The notes: generated from the letters alone by a model not told the origin. Positions 7,846 to 15,081 are shown, counted from the stretch's first letter. The stretch: DNA of 20,761 bases from DATNFP01 sp035606335 (GCA_035606335.1 DATNFP010000098.1:1-20761), one strand, 5' to 3'. A program made the numbers and translations.

Positions 7846-8550
7846 ATGAAAATCAGATTATTGATATTACTGGCTTTTTTGCCGATCACTGCTTTTACTC
7901 AAAATTTTGAAGTCGGCTTAGGCGGCGGATTGAGTATAAATGGAGCACCCACCAATAACGAAGTATACCGGGGAGACATTGTTACACCCAACTATGCAAT
8001 ACAGGCAACCATTCTGAGAAACTATGTTGATAATTGGCAATTAGGATTTGATACTCATATTATGGAGCTATCCCGTAAGACTGATCAATTGTTTAGTGGT
8101 CCTCATAAGGGTGAATGGATAGGTGGTAATGGCAAAAAGTTTATTTACGGCCAGATATCTGTTTCAGCATGTGCTGTGGTAAATAAGAAACTCGTAATTA
8201 AGCACGGTTATTTTTATGTTGGTGTGGGTGGTGGTTTAGGTCTTGTAAGAAACAAACATACATATACTCCATCCGGTAATGTAGCCTATATAGCGCCCGA
8301 TGGAAGCTATGGATTAGTATATGGCCTGCAGGGAGGATTTAACCACGATATTACTAAACGGTTTTCATTTAATGCTGAGATAGCTTTAAGGGTTTTCGAC
8401 ATGAATAATAATGCCGCTGCATTAGATGTATCCCCTTATACAAACCTGCATTATCGTATTGTAGGTTATCCGCTTACAGTTGGTATTCATTATAAATTTG
8501 GAGGGAATAAGAAACAGTACATGACATACAAAATAGCCGTAAAAGAATAA
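7846..8550 (+). CDS. Outer-membrane beta-barrel (porin-like) protein
   Basis: A 234-residue secreted protein. The N-terminus MKIRLLILLAFLPITAFTQN is a typical Sec signal peptide with likely cleavage just before Gln19, the usual Bacteroidota pattern. The mature part has alternating polar/hydrophobic stretches with many Gly and aromatic residues (FEVGLGGGLSINGA, FYVGVGGGLGLVRN, YGLVYGLQGGFNHD, PLTVGIHYKFGG), as in small 8-stranded outer-membrane barrels. The strand TVGIHYKF would be the last, followed by a short tail of about 18 residues. It has its own promoter box and terminator, so it is monocistronic. Its role (structure, uptake, adhesion) cannot be told. Confidence 0.85.
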   Translation: MKIRLLILLAFLPITAFTQNFEVGLGGGLSINGAPTNNEVYRGDIVTPNYAIQATILRNYVDNWQLGFDTHIMELSRKTDQLFSGPHKGEWIGGNGKKFIYGQISVSACAVVNKKLVIKHGYFYVGVGGGLGLVRNKHTYTPSGNVAYIAPDGSYGLVYGLQGGFNHDITKRFSFNAEIALRVFDMNNNAAALDVSPYTNLHYRIVGYPLTVGIHYKFGGNKKQYMTYKIAVKE

Positions 8551-8575
8551 TTATTAGAATTATTTATTATTTTTC

Positions 8576-8603
8576 AAAAAGCTCTTAATGTTAAGAGCTT
8601 TTT
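8576..8603. terminator. Hairpin terminator after the beta-barrel gene
   Basis: AAAAAGCTCTTA pairs with TAAGAGCTTTTT around the short loop ATGT and is followed by further T residues to 8604. The stem lies 26 nt after the beta-barrel stop. It separates that gene from the CPBP gene starting at 8642. Confidence 0.9.
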
Positions 8604-8641
8604 TGTTGTATGACATTTTAGTTGCACCAAAAACATAGCCT

Positions 8642-9517
8642 ATGCTTATCAAAACATTTCAATTACAAATTGAAAAAATAAAAAGTAATAAAACTACCTT
8701 TTTCTTATTACTGATCCTGTCTGCAGTGATCATTTGGTTTGGCAATAAACACGATGCTGGCCATGGGCATAGCAATGTTATACAGGCTATTGGTTATTTG
8801 TTTGCTATGTGGCTTTGTGCTTATTGCATTGATCTGTATGCTGTAATGAGACCTTTAAAAAGGGATTTTGTTGTACGCAGACCTTTATTGGAATCTGTTA
8901 TAGCATTTATCTCCCCCGTGTTAGGTGGTGTTTGCATTTTAATGCGATTTAGTGGTCAAATACCATGGGAGCAACGCCCCGGTATTGCAAAACTCCCGAT
9001 ATTTTTGGGACTAATATTGTTCCTGTATCCGATTGCTCTTGCAATTATTATGCTATTATTAAAATATAAGCTAAAGGATCTTGGGTTTCGGGTACAAGGT
9101 TTTATCCCCGGAATAGTCGTTCTTATAATCACTGCATTGACCGCATATATAGTTGCACCGGGAAGATTTACGATACATGAGGTATTGCAGGAGGGTGGTG
9201 GTATTATTGGTGCTCTTGTTATGGGATTTATATATGCAGCGTTACCCGAAGAGTTTCTCAGGCTTATCCTTCAAACACGTTTTGGGGCATTGTTACGTAA
9301 CACGGGCGCTGGTTGGCTCATTGCTTCGCTTATCTGGGGGCTGCTGCATGGTCCTAAATGGTATGGGGAAACAAAAGATTTTATAGAGACAATATTGTCA
9401 TGCTTACGGATAGTGCCATTAGGATTAATGTGGGGCTATCTTACTCATCGAACTAAAAGCATTCTGCCATCTATATTAGCACACGGTATGAATGTATGGG
9501 GTCTGCAAAGTTTCTGA
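8642..9517 (+). CDS. CPBP family intramembrane protease-like protein
   Basis: A 291-residue protein with about seven or eight hydrophobic spans. The CPBP (Abi/CaaX protease-like) motifs are in the C-terminal half: PEEFLR with Glu203-Glu204 and Arg207 (EExxR), IWGLLHG with His236 (aromatic-x-x-x-His), and LAHGMN with His281 and Asn284. These residues form the glutamate/histidine site of the family, so the protein is probably catalytically competent. Family members include the CaaX protease Rce1 and bacteriocin self-immunity proteins. Nothing nearby shows a substrate: no bacteriocin precursor or prenylated-protein system is seen. It begins 38 nt after a terminator and appears to be transcribed alone. 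Confidence 0.82.
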   Translation: MLIKTFQLQIEKIKSNKTTFFLLLILSAVIIWFGNKHDAGHGHSNVIQAIGYLFAMWLCAYCIDLYAVMRPLKRDFVVRRPLLESVIAFISPVLGGVCILMRFSGQIPWEQRPGIAKLPIFLGLILFLYPIALAIIMLLLKYKLKDLGFRVQGFIPGIVVLIITALTAYIVAPGRFTIHEVLQEGGGIIGALVMGFIYAALPEEFLRLILQTRFGALLRNTGAGWLIASLIWGLLHGPKWYGETKDFIETILSCLRIVPLGLMWGYLTHRTKSILPSILAHGMNVWGLQSF

Positions 9518-9534
9518 CCTGCTTAAAATGGGAA

Positions 9535-9557
9535 AAGCGTAAGCAACGCTTACGCTT
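9535..9557. terminator. GC-containing hairpin after the CPBP gene, no T run
   Basis: AAGCGTAAGC (9535-9544) pairs perfectly with GCTTACGCTT (9548-9557) around the loop AAC. It lies 17 nt after the CPBP stop. No T run follows on the plus strand, though AAAA precedes it, so it could terminate minus-strand transcription or protect the 3' end. Its role as a terminator is uncertain. Confidence 0.4.
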
Positions 9558-9626
9558 CAATTAGGGGTAAAAACTTTTTGGTTCTATATATTGCGTGTAT
9601 CTTATCTCTGTACAAATATCATAACG

Positions 9627-9650
9627 CAGAAAATTGATAAGAATTTTCTG
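9627..9650. repeat. 9-bp inverted repeat upstream of a small gene
   Basis: CAGAAAATT (9627-9635) and AATTTTCTG (9642-9650) are exact inverted copies 6 nt apart, about 106 nt before the ATG at 9757. The spacing would suit a dimeric repressor site or a weak RNA hairpin. I see no other copy in the intergenic DNA and no regulator gene beside it. Confidence 0.4.
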
Positions 9651-9756
9651 AGCTGGGTTAACCATCGTTTAACACTTCAGTATTTTTAATAGGATTTGTA
9701 TAGAATATCTATGCATTTCTACACCTTTTTAGATATATTTTGGTTAAATTGGCAAT

Positions 9757-10002
9757 ATGGATAACAATGAAGCTATTGCTGCAATAAAACAATACCTGCG
9801 GCACCGCTACGCTAATTATCTGAACAAAGCATTTACTAACAGGCTGATACTTTCTGAAAGGCACGAACTGCTAACGAACCTTGAAAATATTAATGCTCAA
9901 CGCCTGGATGATGTGCTCGAATTAATGAAAGAAAAAGGGTATATAATTGAAGATACAGGGATACTTATTACCTTCAGTCCTGCCTTTCTTGTTCAGAACT
10001 AA
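9757..10002 (+). CDS. Small hypothetical protein (81 aa)
   Basis: I do not recognise this protein. It is 81 residues long, mostly predicted helix by eye (NNEAIAAIKQYLRHRYANYL; RLDDVLELMKEKGYIIED), and ends in a short hydrophobic strand-like part (ILITFSPAFLVQN). It has no signal peptide, membrane span, Cys pair or known catalytic motif, so it is probably cytoplasmic. Codon and amino-acid use look normal for the window, which favours a real gene. No exact TAnnTTTG box lies upstream; near-matches are TATTTTG at 9736-9742 and TAAATTG at 9745-9751. It is the first of two small same-strand genes with no recognised partner. Confidence 0.65.
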   Translation: MDNNEAIAAIKQYLRHRYANYLNKAFTNRLILSERHELLTNLENINAQRLDDVLELMKEKGYIIEDTGILITFSPAFLVQN

Positions 10003-10052
10003 TATTTTTAGAATTTAAGGCTCTGTTAACTACAAATACTTTGTACGAGTAA

Positions 10053-10060
10053 TAGTTTTG
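10053..10060 (+). promoter_or_regulatory. Promoter -7 box of the 107-aa gene
   Basis: TAGTTTTG at 10053-10060 matches TAnnTTTG exactly and lies 19 nt before the ATG at 10080. No TTTG is found at the expected -33 distance; a TTTG at 10040-10043 is too close. The call is supported by the match and by its position in a short gap. Confidence 0.42.
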
Positions 10061-10079
10061 CAATGATCAATTCTGCAAC

Positions 10080-10403
10080 ATGTATATAAAAGATCAAATA
10101 TTTAAGGATGAAGATACCTTATTGGAAATGCTATTCGATTTTAGCCTCGGTACGTCTTCATCTTTGATACAACAAATGATAGCAGATATTGATAACGATT
10201 TACTGGGTAATGATGCGTATATAAAATACCGCGATTCGTTACAGGATGAAGACGACAGAACAGAACTATATACAGAGGAGCGGGATTTGAGATTGGCAGA
10301 AAAGCTTATGCAGCAATTTGGATCCTTCGCTATAAGTAACTCTAAACTATATGGCATCAAAAAAGACGGAAAAGAGCTTTTATATGAGATAGATCTTTAT
10401 TAA
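10080..10403 (+). CDS. Small acidic hypothetical protein (107 aa)
   Basis: I do not recognise this protein. It is 107 residues, rich in Asp and Glu (for example DSLQDEDDRTELYTEERD), and looks largely helical, with an ending of alternating strand character (SKLYGIKKDGKELLYEIDLY). It has no signal peptide or membrane segment and is probably cytoplasmic. A -7 promoter box 19 nt before the ATG supports it as a gene of its own. The next gene, batB, has a separate promoter, so a shared role cannot be assumed. Its charge would suit a protein- or nucleic-acid-mimicking partner, but that is only a guess from composition. Confidence 0.65.
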   Translation: MYIKDQIFKDEDTLLEMLFDFSLGTSSSLIQQMIADIDNDLLGNDAYIKYRDSLQDEDDRTELYTEERDLRLAEKLMQQFGSFAISNSKLYGIKKDGKELLYEIDLY

Positions 10404-10455
10404 TAGCAAAGCTATACGAGGTGTTAAAAAAAATAAAAATCATAATCTATTTCTA

Positions 10456-10484
10456 TTGACAAAAAAGCAGTAACATTAAATTTG
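10456..10484 (+). promoter_or_regulatory. Promoter of the batB-batC operon
   Basis: TTG at 10456-10458 and TAAATTTG at 10477-10484 are 18 nt apart, a good match to the Bacteroidota -33/-7 layout. The ATG of batB lies 18 nt downstream at 10503, so the leader is only about 10-13 nt. Confidence 0.68.
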
Positions 10485-10502
10485 CGTTTGTACTAACAAT
10501 TT

Positions 10503-11513
10503 ATGCTTCGATTCCAGCACATAGCTTATCTGTACGTATTAGCCCTGGTACCTCTTTTCATTATACTATTTGTATGGATGATTTACTGGCGGAAGGCCAG
10601 GATAAAAAAAATGGGAGATGAAAGGCTTATATCTACTCAGATAATTGGGTTCATCCCGGGAAGAAGCGCATTAAAATTCATTCTGCTTGCAATAGGATTT
10701 GCTATAATAGTAATAGGCTGGGCAAACCTACAGATGGGTAATAAAATAGAAAAAGAACAAAGAAAGGGAGTGGATGTGGCAATTGCGCTTGATGTAAGTA
10801 AAAGCATGCTTGCTAAAGATATTCAACCTGACCGCCTTATCCGTGCCAAGCAGCTCATTCTTCGCCTGATGGATAAGATGCAAAACGACCGCATTTCTTT
10901 AGTAGTGTTTGCAGGTCGCGCTTATTTGCAGGTTCCCCTTACATCCGATTATAGCACCGTAAAAATGATATTGCAGGATGTCTCCCCTGCTACTGTGCCT
11001 ACACAGGGCACTGTAATAGGAGATGCGATAGATATGGCAATGCAATCTTTCTCACAAAAAGAAAGAAAATACAAATCGCTCATTATAATAACAGATGGCG
11101 AGGACCATGATGAGCATGCCATAGAAAAAGCAAGAGAAGCTGCTGAGACAGGCGTGGTTATCCATACAGTAGGCATAGGAACTCCACAAGGCGCAACATT
11201 ATACGACCCGGATACAAAAGCTGTAAAGCTGGATGAGAATGGCAACCCTGTTGTGAGCAAGCTTAACGAAGATGAATTGAGATCTATCGCTAATGCAGGG
11301 CATGGTACCTATTCTTTGTTGAACAATACCGATGCTGTTGCAGGAAAACTTTACGATAATATTGCCGGCATGGAGCAGAAGAACTTCGGTTCAGTTGAGT
11401 TTAAAGATTACACAAGTTATTTTCAATACTTTTTGATCATTGGATTTATTCTATTGCTGGTGGAATGGCTGGTGCCAGGAACGAACAAAAAGATGAAAGT
11501 AAAAACAATATGA
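10503..11513 (+). CDS. batB: BatB-like von Willebrand factor A domain membrane protein
   Basis: A 336-residue protein anchored by membrane segments near residues 8-28 and 56-75 and again near the C-terminus (YFLIIGFILLLVEWLV). The VWA domain between them has a complete metal-ion-dependent adhesion site: DVSKS (Asp97, Ser99, Ser101), Thr167 in VPTQGTVIGDA, and Asp198 in ITDGEDH. This is the form of BatA/BatB proteins of the Bacteroides aerotolerance (bat) operon, thought to form a periplasm-facing complex, with a MoxR ATPase often encoded nearby. I choose BatB because the next gene is batC, as in the standard batA-B-C-D-E order; BatA cannot be excluded. The stop overlaps the batC start in ATGA. 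No batA lies upstream. Confidence 0.85.
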   Translation: MLRFQHIAYLYVLALVPLFIILFVWMIYWRKARIKKMGDERLISTQIIGFIPGRSALKFILLAIGFAIIVIGWANLQMGNKIEKEQRKGVDVAIALDVSKSMLAKDIQPDRLIRAKQLILRLMDKMQNDRISLVVFAGRAYLQVPLTSDYSTVKMILQDVSPATVPTQGTVIGDAIDMAMQSFSQKERKYKSLIIITDGEDHDEHAIEKAREAAETGVVIHTVGIGTPQGATLYDPDTKAVKLDENGNPVVSKLNEDELRSIANAGHGTYSLLNNTDAVAGKLYDNIAGMEQKNFGSVEFKDYTSYFQYFLIIGFILLLVEWLVPGTNKKMKVKTI

Positions 11514-12301
11514 GTAAACATTTTTTCATACTAACCTTCATAGCTTGTCTTGCGTGTGCTTCCGTATATGGGCAAACAAAAAAACTAATACGTGAAGGGA
11601 ATAAGCTATACGAAGAGAAAAAATATAAAGACGCAAGCAACGCATACGAAAAGGCATTGTCTAAAGATTCAAACAATACAGCAGGCCAGTTCAATCTCGG
11701 TACTTCTCTTTATCAGCAAAATAAGCTTGATTCATCAGTTAGCGTTTTCTCTAATGTTTCAAAGAATGCCAAAGACAAAAGCAGTAAGTCTATGGCCGAC
11801 TACGATATAGGCAATACCTATATGCAACAACAGAAATGGGACGATGCGATAGACGCGTATAAGCATACTCTTATTAATAATCCTCATGATGCTGATGCCA
11901 AGTATAACCTGTCTTACGCTGAACAAATGCTAAAGAAACAGCAGCAACAGCAAAAAAATAATAAGAACAATAAGAACCAGCAAAATAAAAATCAACAAAA
12001 CAAGAATAACCAAAATAAAGACAATCAGAATAAAAATAATCAAAATCAAAACCAGCAAAACAAGAATCAGCAGGACAAGAACAACAAAGACCAGCAGAAT
12101 AAAAATCAACAGAATAAGGATCAGCAAAACAAGGATCAGGATAAGCAACAGCAAAACGAAAATCCACAAGCCCAGCCAAGTAAATTATCTCAGCAGCAGG
12201 CAAATCAATTGCTCGATGCTTTACAAAGAGAAGAGCAAAAACTTCAGGATAAAAAAAATCAGCAGAAAGGAGTACCTGCAAGATTAGCAAAAGACTGGTA
12301 G
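11510..12301 (+). CDS. batC: BatC-like periplasmic TPR protein with Q/N/K-rich tail
   Basis: A 263-residue protein starting at ATG 11510, which overlaps the batB stop. An in-frame upstream start would add 15 polar residues before a clear signal peptide, so it is rejected. Residues 1-21 (MSKHFFILTFIACLACASVYG) are the signal peptide, with Gln22 the likely first mature residue. Tetratricopeptide repeats follow at about 25-140 (KYKDASNAYEKALSKD; AGQFNLGTSLYQQNKLDSSV; DYDIGNTYMQQQKWDDAIDA). Residues 144-223 are almost only Gln, Asn, Lys and Asp. The end, LSQQQANQLLDALQREEQKLQ and then K-D-W, is the conserved BatC C-terminus. TPRs suggest a protein-binding role beside BatB in the periplasm. The gene usually after it, batD, is missing here. 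Confidence 0.86.
   Translation: MSKHFFILTFIACLACASVYGQTKKLIREGNKLYEEKKYKDASNAYEKALSKDSNNTAGQFNLGTSLYQQNKLDSSVSVFSNVSKNAKDKSSKSMADYDIGNTYMQQQKWDDAIDAYKHTLINNPHDADAKYNLSYAEQMLKKQQQQQKNNKNNKNQQNKNQQNKNNQNKDNQNKNNQNQNQQNKNQQDKNNKDQQNKNQQNKDQQNKDQDKQQQNENPQAQPSKLSQQQANQLLDALQREEQKLQDKKNQQKGVPARLAKDW
11939..12180 (+). repeat. Low-complexity A-rich tract coding Gln/Asn/Lys repeats
   Basis: About 240 nt with almost no T on the plus strand, made of degenerate repeats of CAG/CAA, AAT/AAC and AAA/AAG codons that encode units such as N-K-N-Q-Q and K-D-Q-Q-N. Codons vary within the tract, so it is not a simple expanded triplet. Its complement yields a false poly-Leu/Ile reading frame. It lies inside batC. 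Confidence 0.7.
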
Positions 12302-12505
12302 TTTTTTTCTTCACTGATTAGTGCATGAATTACTCAATCGATCTGATTTTTTATTCTTAAATTCTTTTTTAAGTCTTTATTTAGCTTTTAAGTTGTCAAC
12401 ATTTTTTCAACATCTCGTGAAAAAAGTTTAAAGATTTTTTTTTAGTAGTGAAAATTCTTTTTAATATTGTGTAAGGATTGTACTTACTAACCCATCCTTT
12501 ATAAG
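12302..12505 (+). other. AT-rich non-coding stretch after batC
   Basis: The gap from batC to the next gene is 292 nt. This first part holds no convincing gene. It contains an inverted repeat TTTTTTCA/TGAAAAAA (12402-12409 and 12418-12425), several T runs, and a near-match to a -7 box, TAATATTG, at 12462-12469. It could be the batC 3' untranslated region or contain the start of a short RNA ending at the terminator 12506-12541. Confidence 0.4.
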
Positions 12506-12541
12506 AGTCCGGCAGTTCACAACACTCGCCGGACTTTTTTT
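12506..12541 (+). terminator. Intrinsic terminator upstream of rluE
   Basis: AGTCCGGC (12506-12513) pairs with GCCGGACT (12528-12535) around a 14-nt loop and is followed by a T run to 12541. It lies about 205 nt after the batC stop and 52 nt before the next gene. It ends either a long batC message or a separate short transcript. Confidence 0.82.
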
Positions 12542-12593
12542 ATTCCTCTGTAGCGCTTGCTGGTAGCTGTTTTCAGAGCACACTAATTTTTTT

Positions 12594-13181
12594 ATGTTTC
12601 GTTATTATATTTTTTACAAGCCATTTCATGTATTAACCCAGTTTTCTCCCGAAGGCGAAAAATTGACACTTTCCCACTTTTTACCTCATTTACCCAAAGA
12701 AATTTACCCTGTGGGAAGATTAGATTTTGATAGCGAAGGATTACTTTTTTTAACCGATGATAAGGCAATTACTCACAAGTTACTCACACCCACATTTGCT
12801 CATGAACGAACTTATTGGGTACAGATGGAAGGTATAGTTACACCACAAGCAATAGAGCAACTTCAGGAAGGTGTGTTTATTAATGTGAATGGAAAACGAT
12901 ATAAAACAAAACCGGCTGTTGCAAAAATACTCACACCCGAACCACAAGTACCTGAACGCACAATTCCTATTCGCTACAGAAAAAATATACCCACATCATG
13001 GATATCACTTACACTAACGGAAGGAAAGAACAGGCAGGTAAGACGCATGACCGCAGCCGTAGGTTTTCCTACCTTGCGATTAATACGTTATAGCATTGGT
13101 AAAGTAACTATTGATGGTTTGCAGCCCGGTGAATATAAAGAAGTAGGTGCCGATATAAAATTGCGTTTATTTACACATTAA
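12594..13181 (+). CDS. rluE: RluE-type rRNA pseudouridine synthase
   Basis: A 195-residue enzyme of the RsuA/RluB/E/F family, which turns uridine into pseudouridine in ribosomal RNA. The catalytic motif VGRLDFDSEGLLFLTDD carries Asp44. The second signature, GKNRQVRRMTAAVGFPTLRL, is also intact. It lacks the N-terminal S4 RNA-binding domain of RsuA and RluB; this short form matches RluE, which modifies U2457 of E. coli 23S rRNA. The RluE name is the best fit, but target choice cannot be read from sequence. It follows a terminator and has no co-directional close partner, so it appears to be a single-gene unit. No exact TAnnTTTG box is seen before it. Confidence 0.9.
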   Translation: MFRYYIFYKPFHVLTQFSPEGEKLTLSHFLPHLPKEIYPVGRLDFDSEGLLFLTDDKAITHKLLTPTFAHERTYWVQMEGIVTPQAIEQLQEGVFINVNGKRYKTKPAVAKILTPEPQVPERTIPIRYRKNIPTSWISLTLTEGKNRQVRRMTAAVGFPTLRLIRYSIGKVTIDGLQPGEYKEVGADIKLRLFTH

Positions 13182-13219
13182 TGGCAGTTTAATTAAAAAA
13201 TGGATAATAATTTTTTTTA

Positions 13220-13470
13220 TGCTGTTAAAAACAGGGGGAGAAGTAATTTTTTGATTACTATTTGTTGTAATTTCCTGTATAAATTTAAAAATATGATCAG
13301 GGTAATTTTTGTTTCACTTCTTATGCTACTCTGTGGTATCAGGTTATAATTAACGGCTAATAAGGATAAGCTTTGCATAATAAGGTAAATGATAAATGAA
13401 ATTAATTACGTGCTATTCTATACTTTTCATTGCTAATCCAAACGGATAGCTATTTTTGTGCTGTTAAAAA
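13220..13470 (+). repeat. 12-bp direct repeat in the rluE-adk gap
   Basis: TGCTGTTAAAAA occurs at 13220-13231 and again at 13459-13470. The second copy begins directly after the adk promoter -7 box. The 303-nt gap from rluE to adk (13182-13484) otherwise holds only AT-rich DNA, a short inverted repeat CTGTT/AACAG (13222-13234), and a doubtful 49-codon frame. Confidence 0.5.
13430..13458 (+). promoter_or_regulatory. Promoter of the adk-obg operon
   Basis: TTG at 13430-13432 and TATTTTTG at 13451-13458 are 18 nt apart, the same layout as the batB promoter. The -7 box covers an in-frame GTG at 13458, which rules that GTG out as the adk start if the promoter is real and supports ATG 13485, 26 nt downstream. 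Confidence 0.65.
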
Positions 13471-13484
13471 TTATTAAGGCATTT

Positions 13485-14066
13485 ATGTTTAATTTGATAT
13501 TGTTCGGTCCTCCGGGTAGCGGTAAAGGCACACAATCGTCTAATATTGTGCAACATTACCGTTTGCTTCATGTCTCTACAGGGGATTTATTGCGCGATGA
13601 AGTAAGTCGTCAAACGCCCCTTGGTGTAGAAGCAAAAAAATACATGGATCAGGGATTGCTGGTGCCGGATGAAGTGGTAATAGGTATGATAAGCAGCAAG
13701 ATCGATGAATCTCCTGATGCAAGAGGATTTATTTTTGACGGGTTCCCCCGTACCAGGGCACAGGCTGAGGCGCTTGATAAACTATTGGAATTTAAGAACA
13801 CCCAGATACATCTTGTATTGTCATTAGAAGTTCCGGAAGAAGAGTTGATGAAACGCCTGATCGGCCGTGGTGAAACATCCGGGCGTTCAGATGATAATGA
13901 GGAGATCATTACCAAACGTATAAAAGAATATAGGGCTAAAACAGAACCTGTAGCCAGTTATTATAACTCTCATGGAAAGCTCGAACGCATAAAGGGTGAT
14001 AATTCTATAGATGAAACCTTTAAAATGCTCTCAAAAGAAATTGATAAATATTTGCTGCCAGTATAG
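13485..14066 (+). CDS. adk: Adenylate kinase
   Basis: A 193-residue enzyme that catalyses ATP + AMP = 2 ADP in the cytoplasm. It has the P-loop GPPGSGKGTQ (Gly8 to Gln17), the AMP-site motif STGDLLRDE, DGFPRTRAQAEAL, and GRGETSGRSDDNEEIITKR at the lid hinge. The lid is the short form without the Cys-rich zinc insertion, as is normal in Bacteroidota. ATG 13485 gives the canonical beginning MFNLILFGPPGSGKG; a GTG 27 nt upstream lies inside the promoter. The stop TAG shares its last base with the GTG start of obg, so the two are translationally coupled. Confidence 0.97.
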   Translation: MFNLILFGPPGSGKGTQSSNIVQHYRLLHVSTGDLLRDEVSRQTPLGVEAKKYMDQGLLVPDEVVIGMISSKIDESPDARGFIFDGFPRTRAQAEALDKLLEFKNTQIHLVLSLEVPEEELMKRLIGRGETSGRSDDNEEIITKRIKEYRAKTEPVASYYNSHGKLERIKGDNSIDETFKMLSKEIDKYLLPV

Positions 14067-15067
14067 TGGAGAAAGGAAATTTTGTAGATTATATACGCAT
14101 ATTTTGCCGCTCCGGAAAAGGAGGAGCAGGTAGTTCGCATTTTGCGCGGACTAAATTCAACCCCAAGGCTGGGCCTGATGGTGGTGACGGAGGACGTGGG
14201 GGCCATATCATCTTAAAAGGAAATGCACAATTGTGGACATTGCTGCATTTGCGCTATTACAAAAATGTGTTGGCAGAAGATGGTGAGGGTGGAAGCAAAA
14301 ATAATTGTACAGGCCACGAAGGCAAGGATATAATTATAGAAGTGCCATTAGGCACAATAGCCCGAGATGAGGAAACAGGGGAAGTAGAGGCCGAGGTACT
14401 GGAAGATGGAAAAGAAGTATTGTGGGTTCGGGGTGGTCGTGGAGGATTAGGCAACATAAATTTTAAAACCTCTACCAACCAGGCACCTGAATATGCGCAA
14501 CCAGGAGAACCCGGAGTAGAAGGTTGGAAATTACTCGAATTAAAAATACTTGCAGATGTAGGATTGGTAGGATTTCCAAATGCAGGAAAATCCACCTTAT
14601 TATCTGTAATGAGTGCTGCAAAACCTAAAATAGCCAATTACCCGTTTACCACACTTGTTCCGCAATTAGGCATTGTAGCTTATCGAGACAATAGGTCGTT
14701 CGCAATGGCTGATCTGCCGGGTATTATAGAAGGGGCTGCAGAAGGCAAGGGACTTGGGCATCGTTTCCTGCGCCATATAGAACGGAATTCTGTATTACTG
14801 TTTTTAATTGCTGCAGATAGTCCTGATCATGCAAAAGAGTTTCAAATACTTTTGGATGAGCTGGAACAGTATAATCCTGAACTGCTACATAAAAAAATGT
14901 TGATAGCGATCAGCAAAAGTGATATGCTGGATGAGGAACTGAAACAGGCAATTGCTGATACTTTACCACCGGGCATTCCACATTTATTTATTTCATCAGT
15001 TGCTAATCAAGGCATTAATGAACTAAAAGATGCCTTATGGAATGCATTAACTGATGAGAACGGATAA
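14066..15067 (+). CDS. obg: Obg family GTPase (ribosome assembly)
   Basis: A 333-residue GTPase acting in large-subunit ribosome assembly and stress control. The N-terminal Obg fold is glycine-rich (RSGKGGAGSSHFARTKFNP; GPDGGDGGRGGHIIL) up to about residue 158. The G domain has G1 GFPNAGKST (169-177), G3 DLPGI (from Asp216) and G4 SKSD (283-286), where Ser replaces the Asn of NKxD. The start is GTG at 14066, overlapping the adk stop by one base (TAGTG). It gives the expected beginning M-E-K-G-N-F-V-D-Y, and no ATG is close by. There is no long C-terminal extension, as in related Bacteroidota. The pairing with adk ties energy charge and ribosome assembly in one transcript. Confidence 0.97.
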   Translation: MEKGNFVDYIRIFCRSGKGGAGSSHFARTKFNPKAGPDGGDGGRGGHIILKGNAQLWTLLHLRYYKNVLAEDGEGGSKNNCTGHEGKDIIIEVPLGTIARDEETGEVEAEVLEDGKEVLWVRGGRGGLGNINFKTSTNQAPEYAQPGEPGVEGWKLLELKILADVGLVGFPNAGKSTLLSVMSAAKPKIANYPFTTLVPQLGIVAYRDNRSFAMADLPGIIEGAAEGKGLGHRFLRHIERNSVLLFLIAADSPDHAKEFQILLDELEQYNPELLHKKMLIAISKSDMLDEELKQAIADTLPPGIPHLFISSVANQGINELKDALWNALTDENG

Positions 15068-15081
15068 ACTTTCATTCTTCT

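Noticed and set aside
9181..9250. CPBP protein as part of a bacteriocin immunity locus
   Set aside because: No small double-glycine precursor, ABC exporter or modification enzyme is found in the neighbourhood.
11465..11509. Upstream start for batC
   Set aside because: It would place 15 polar residues in front of a clear signal peptide; the ATG at 11510 overlapping the batB stop is far more natural.
11930..12169. Minus-strand frame of 79 residues made almost only of Leu, Ile, Val and Phe
   Set aside because: It is the complement of the Q/N/K repeat tract of batC; its hydrophobic look is a by-product of A-rich coding on the other strand.
13200..13349. 49-codon plus-strand frame with a hydrophobic end (MIRVIFVSLLMLLCGIRL)
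   Set aside because: It looks slightly like a lipoprotein leader, but it stops four residues after the Cys, has no clear promoter and lies in AT-rich DNA where such frames arise by chance.
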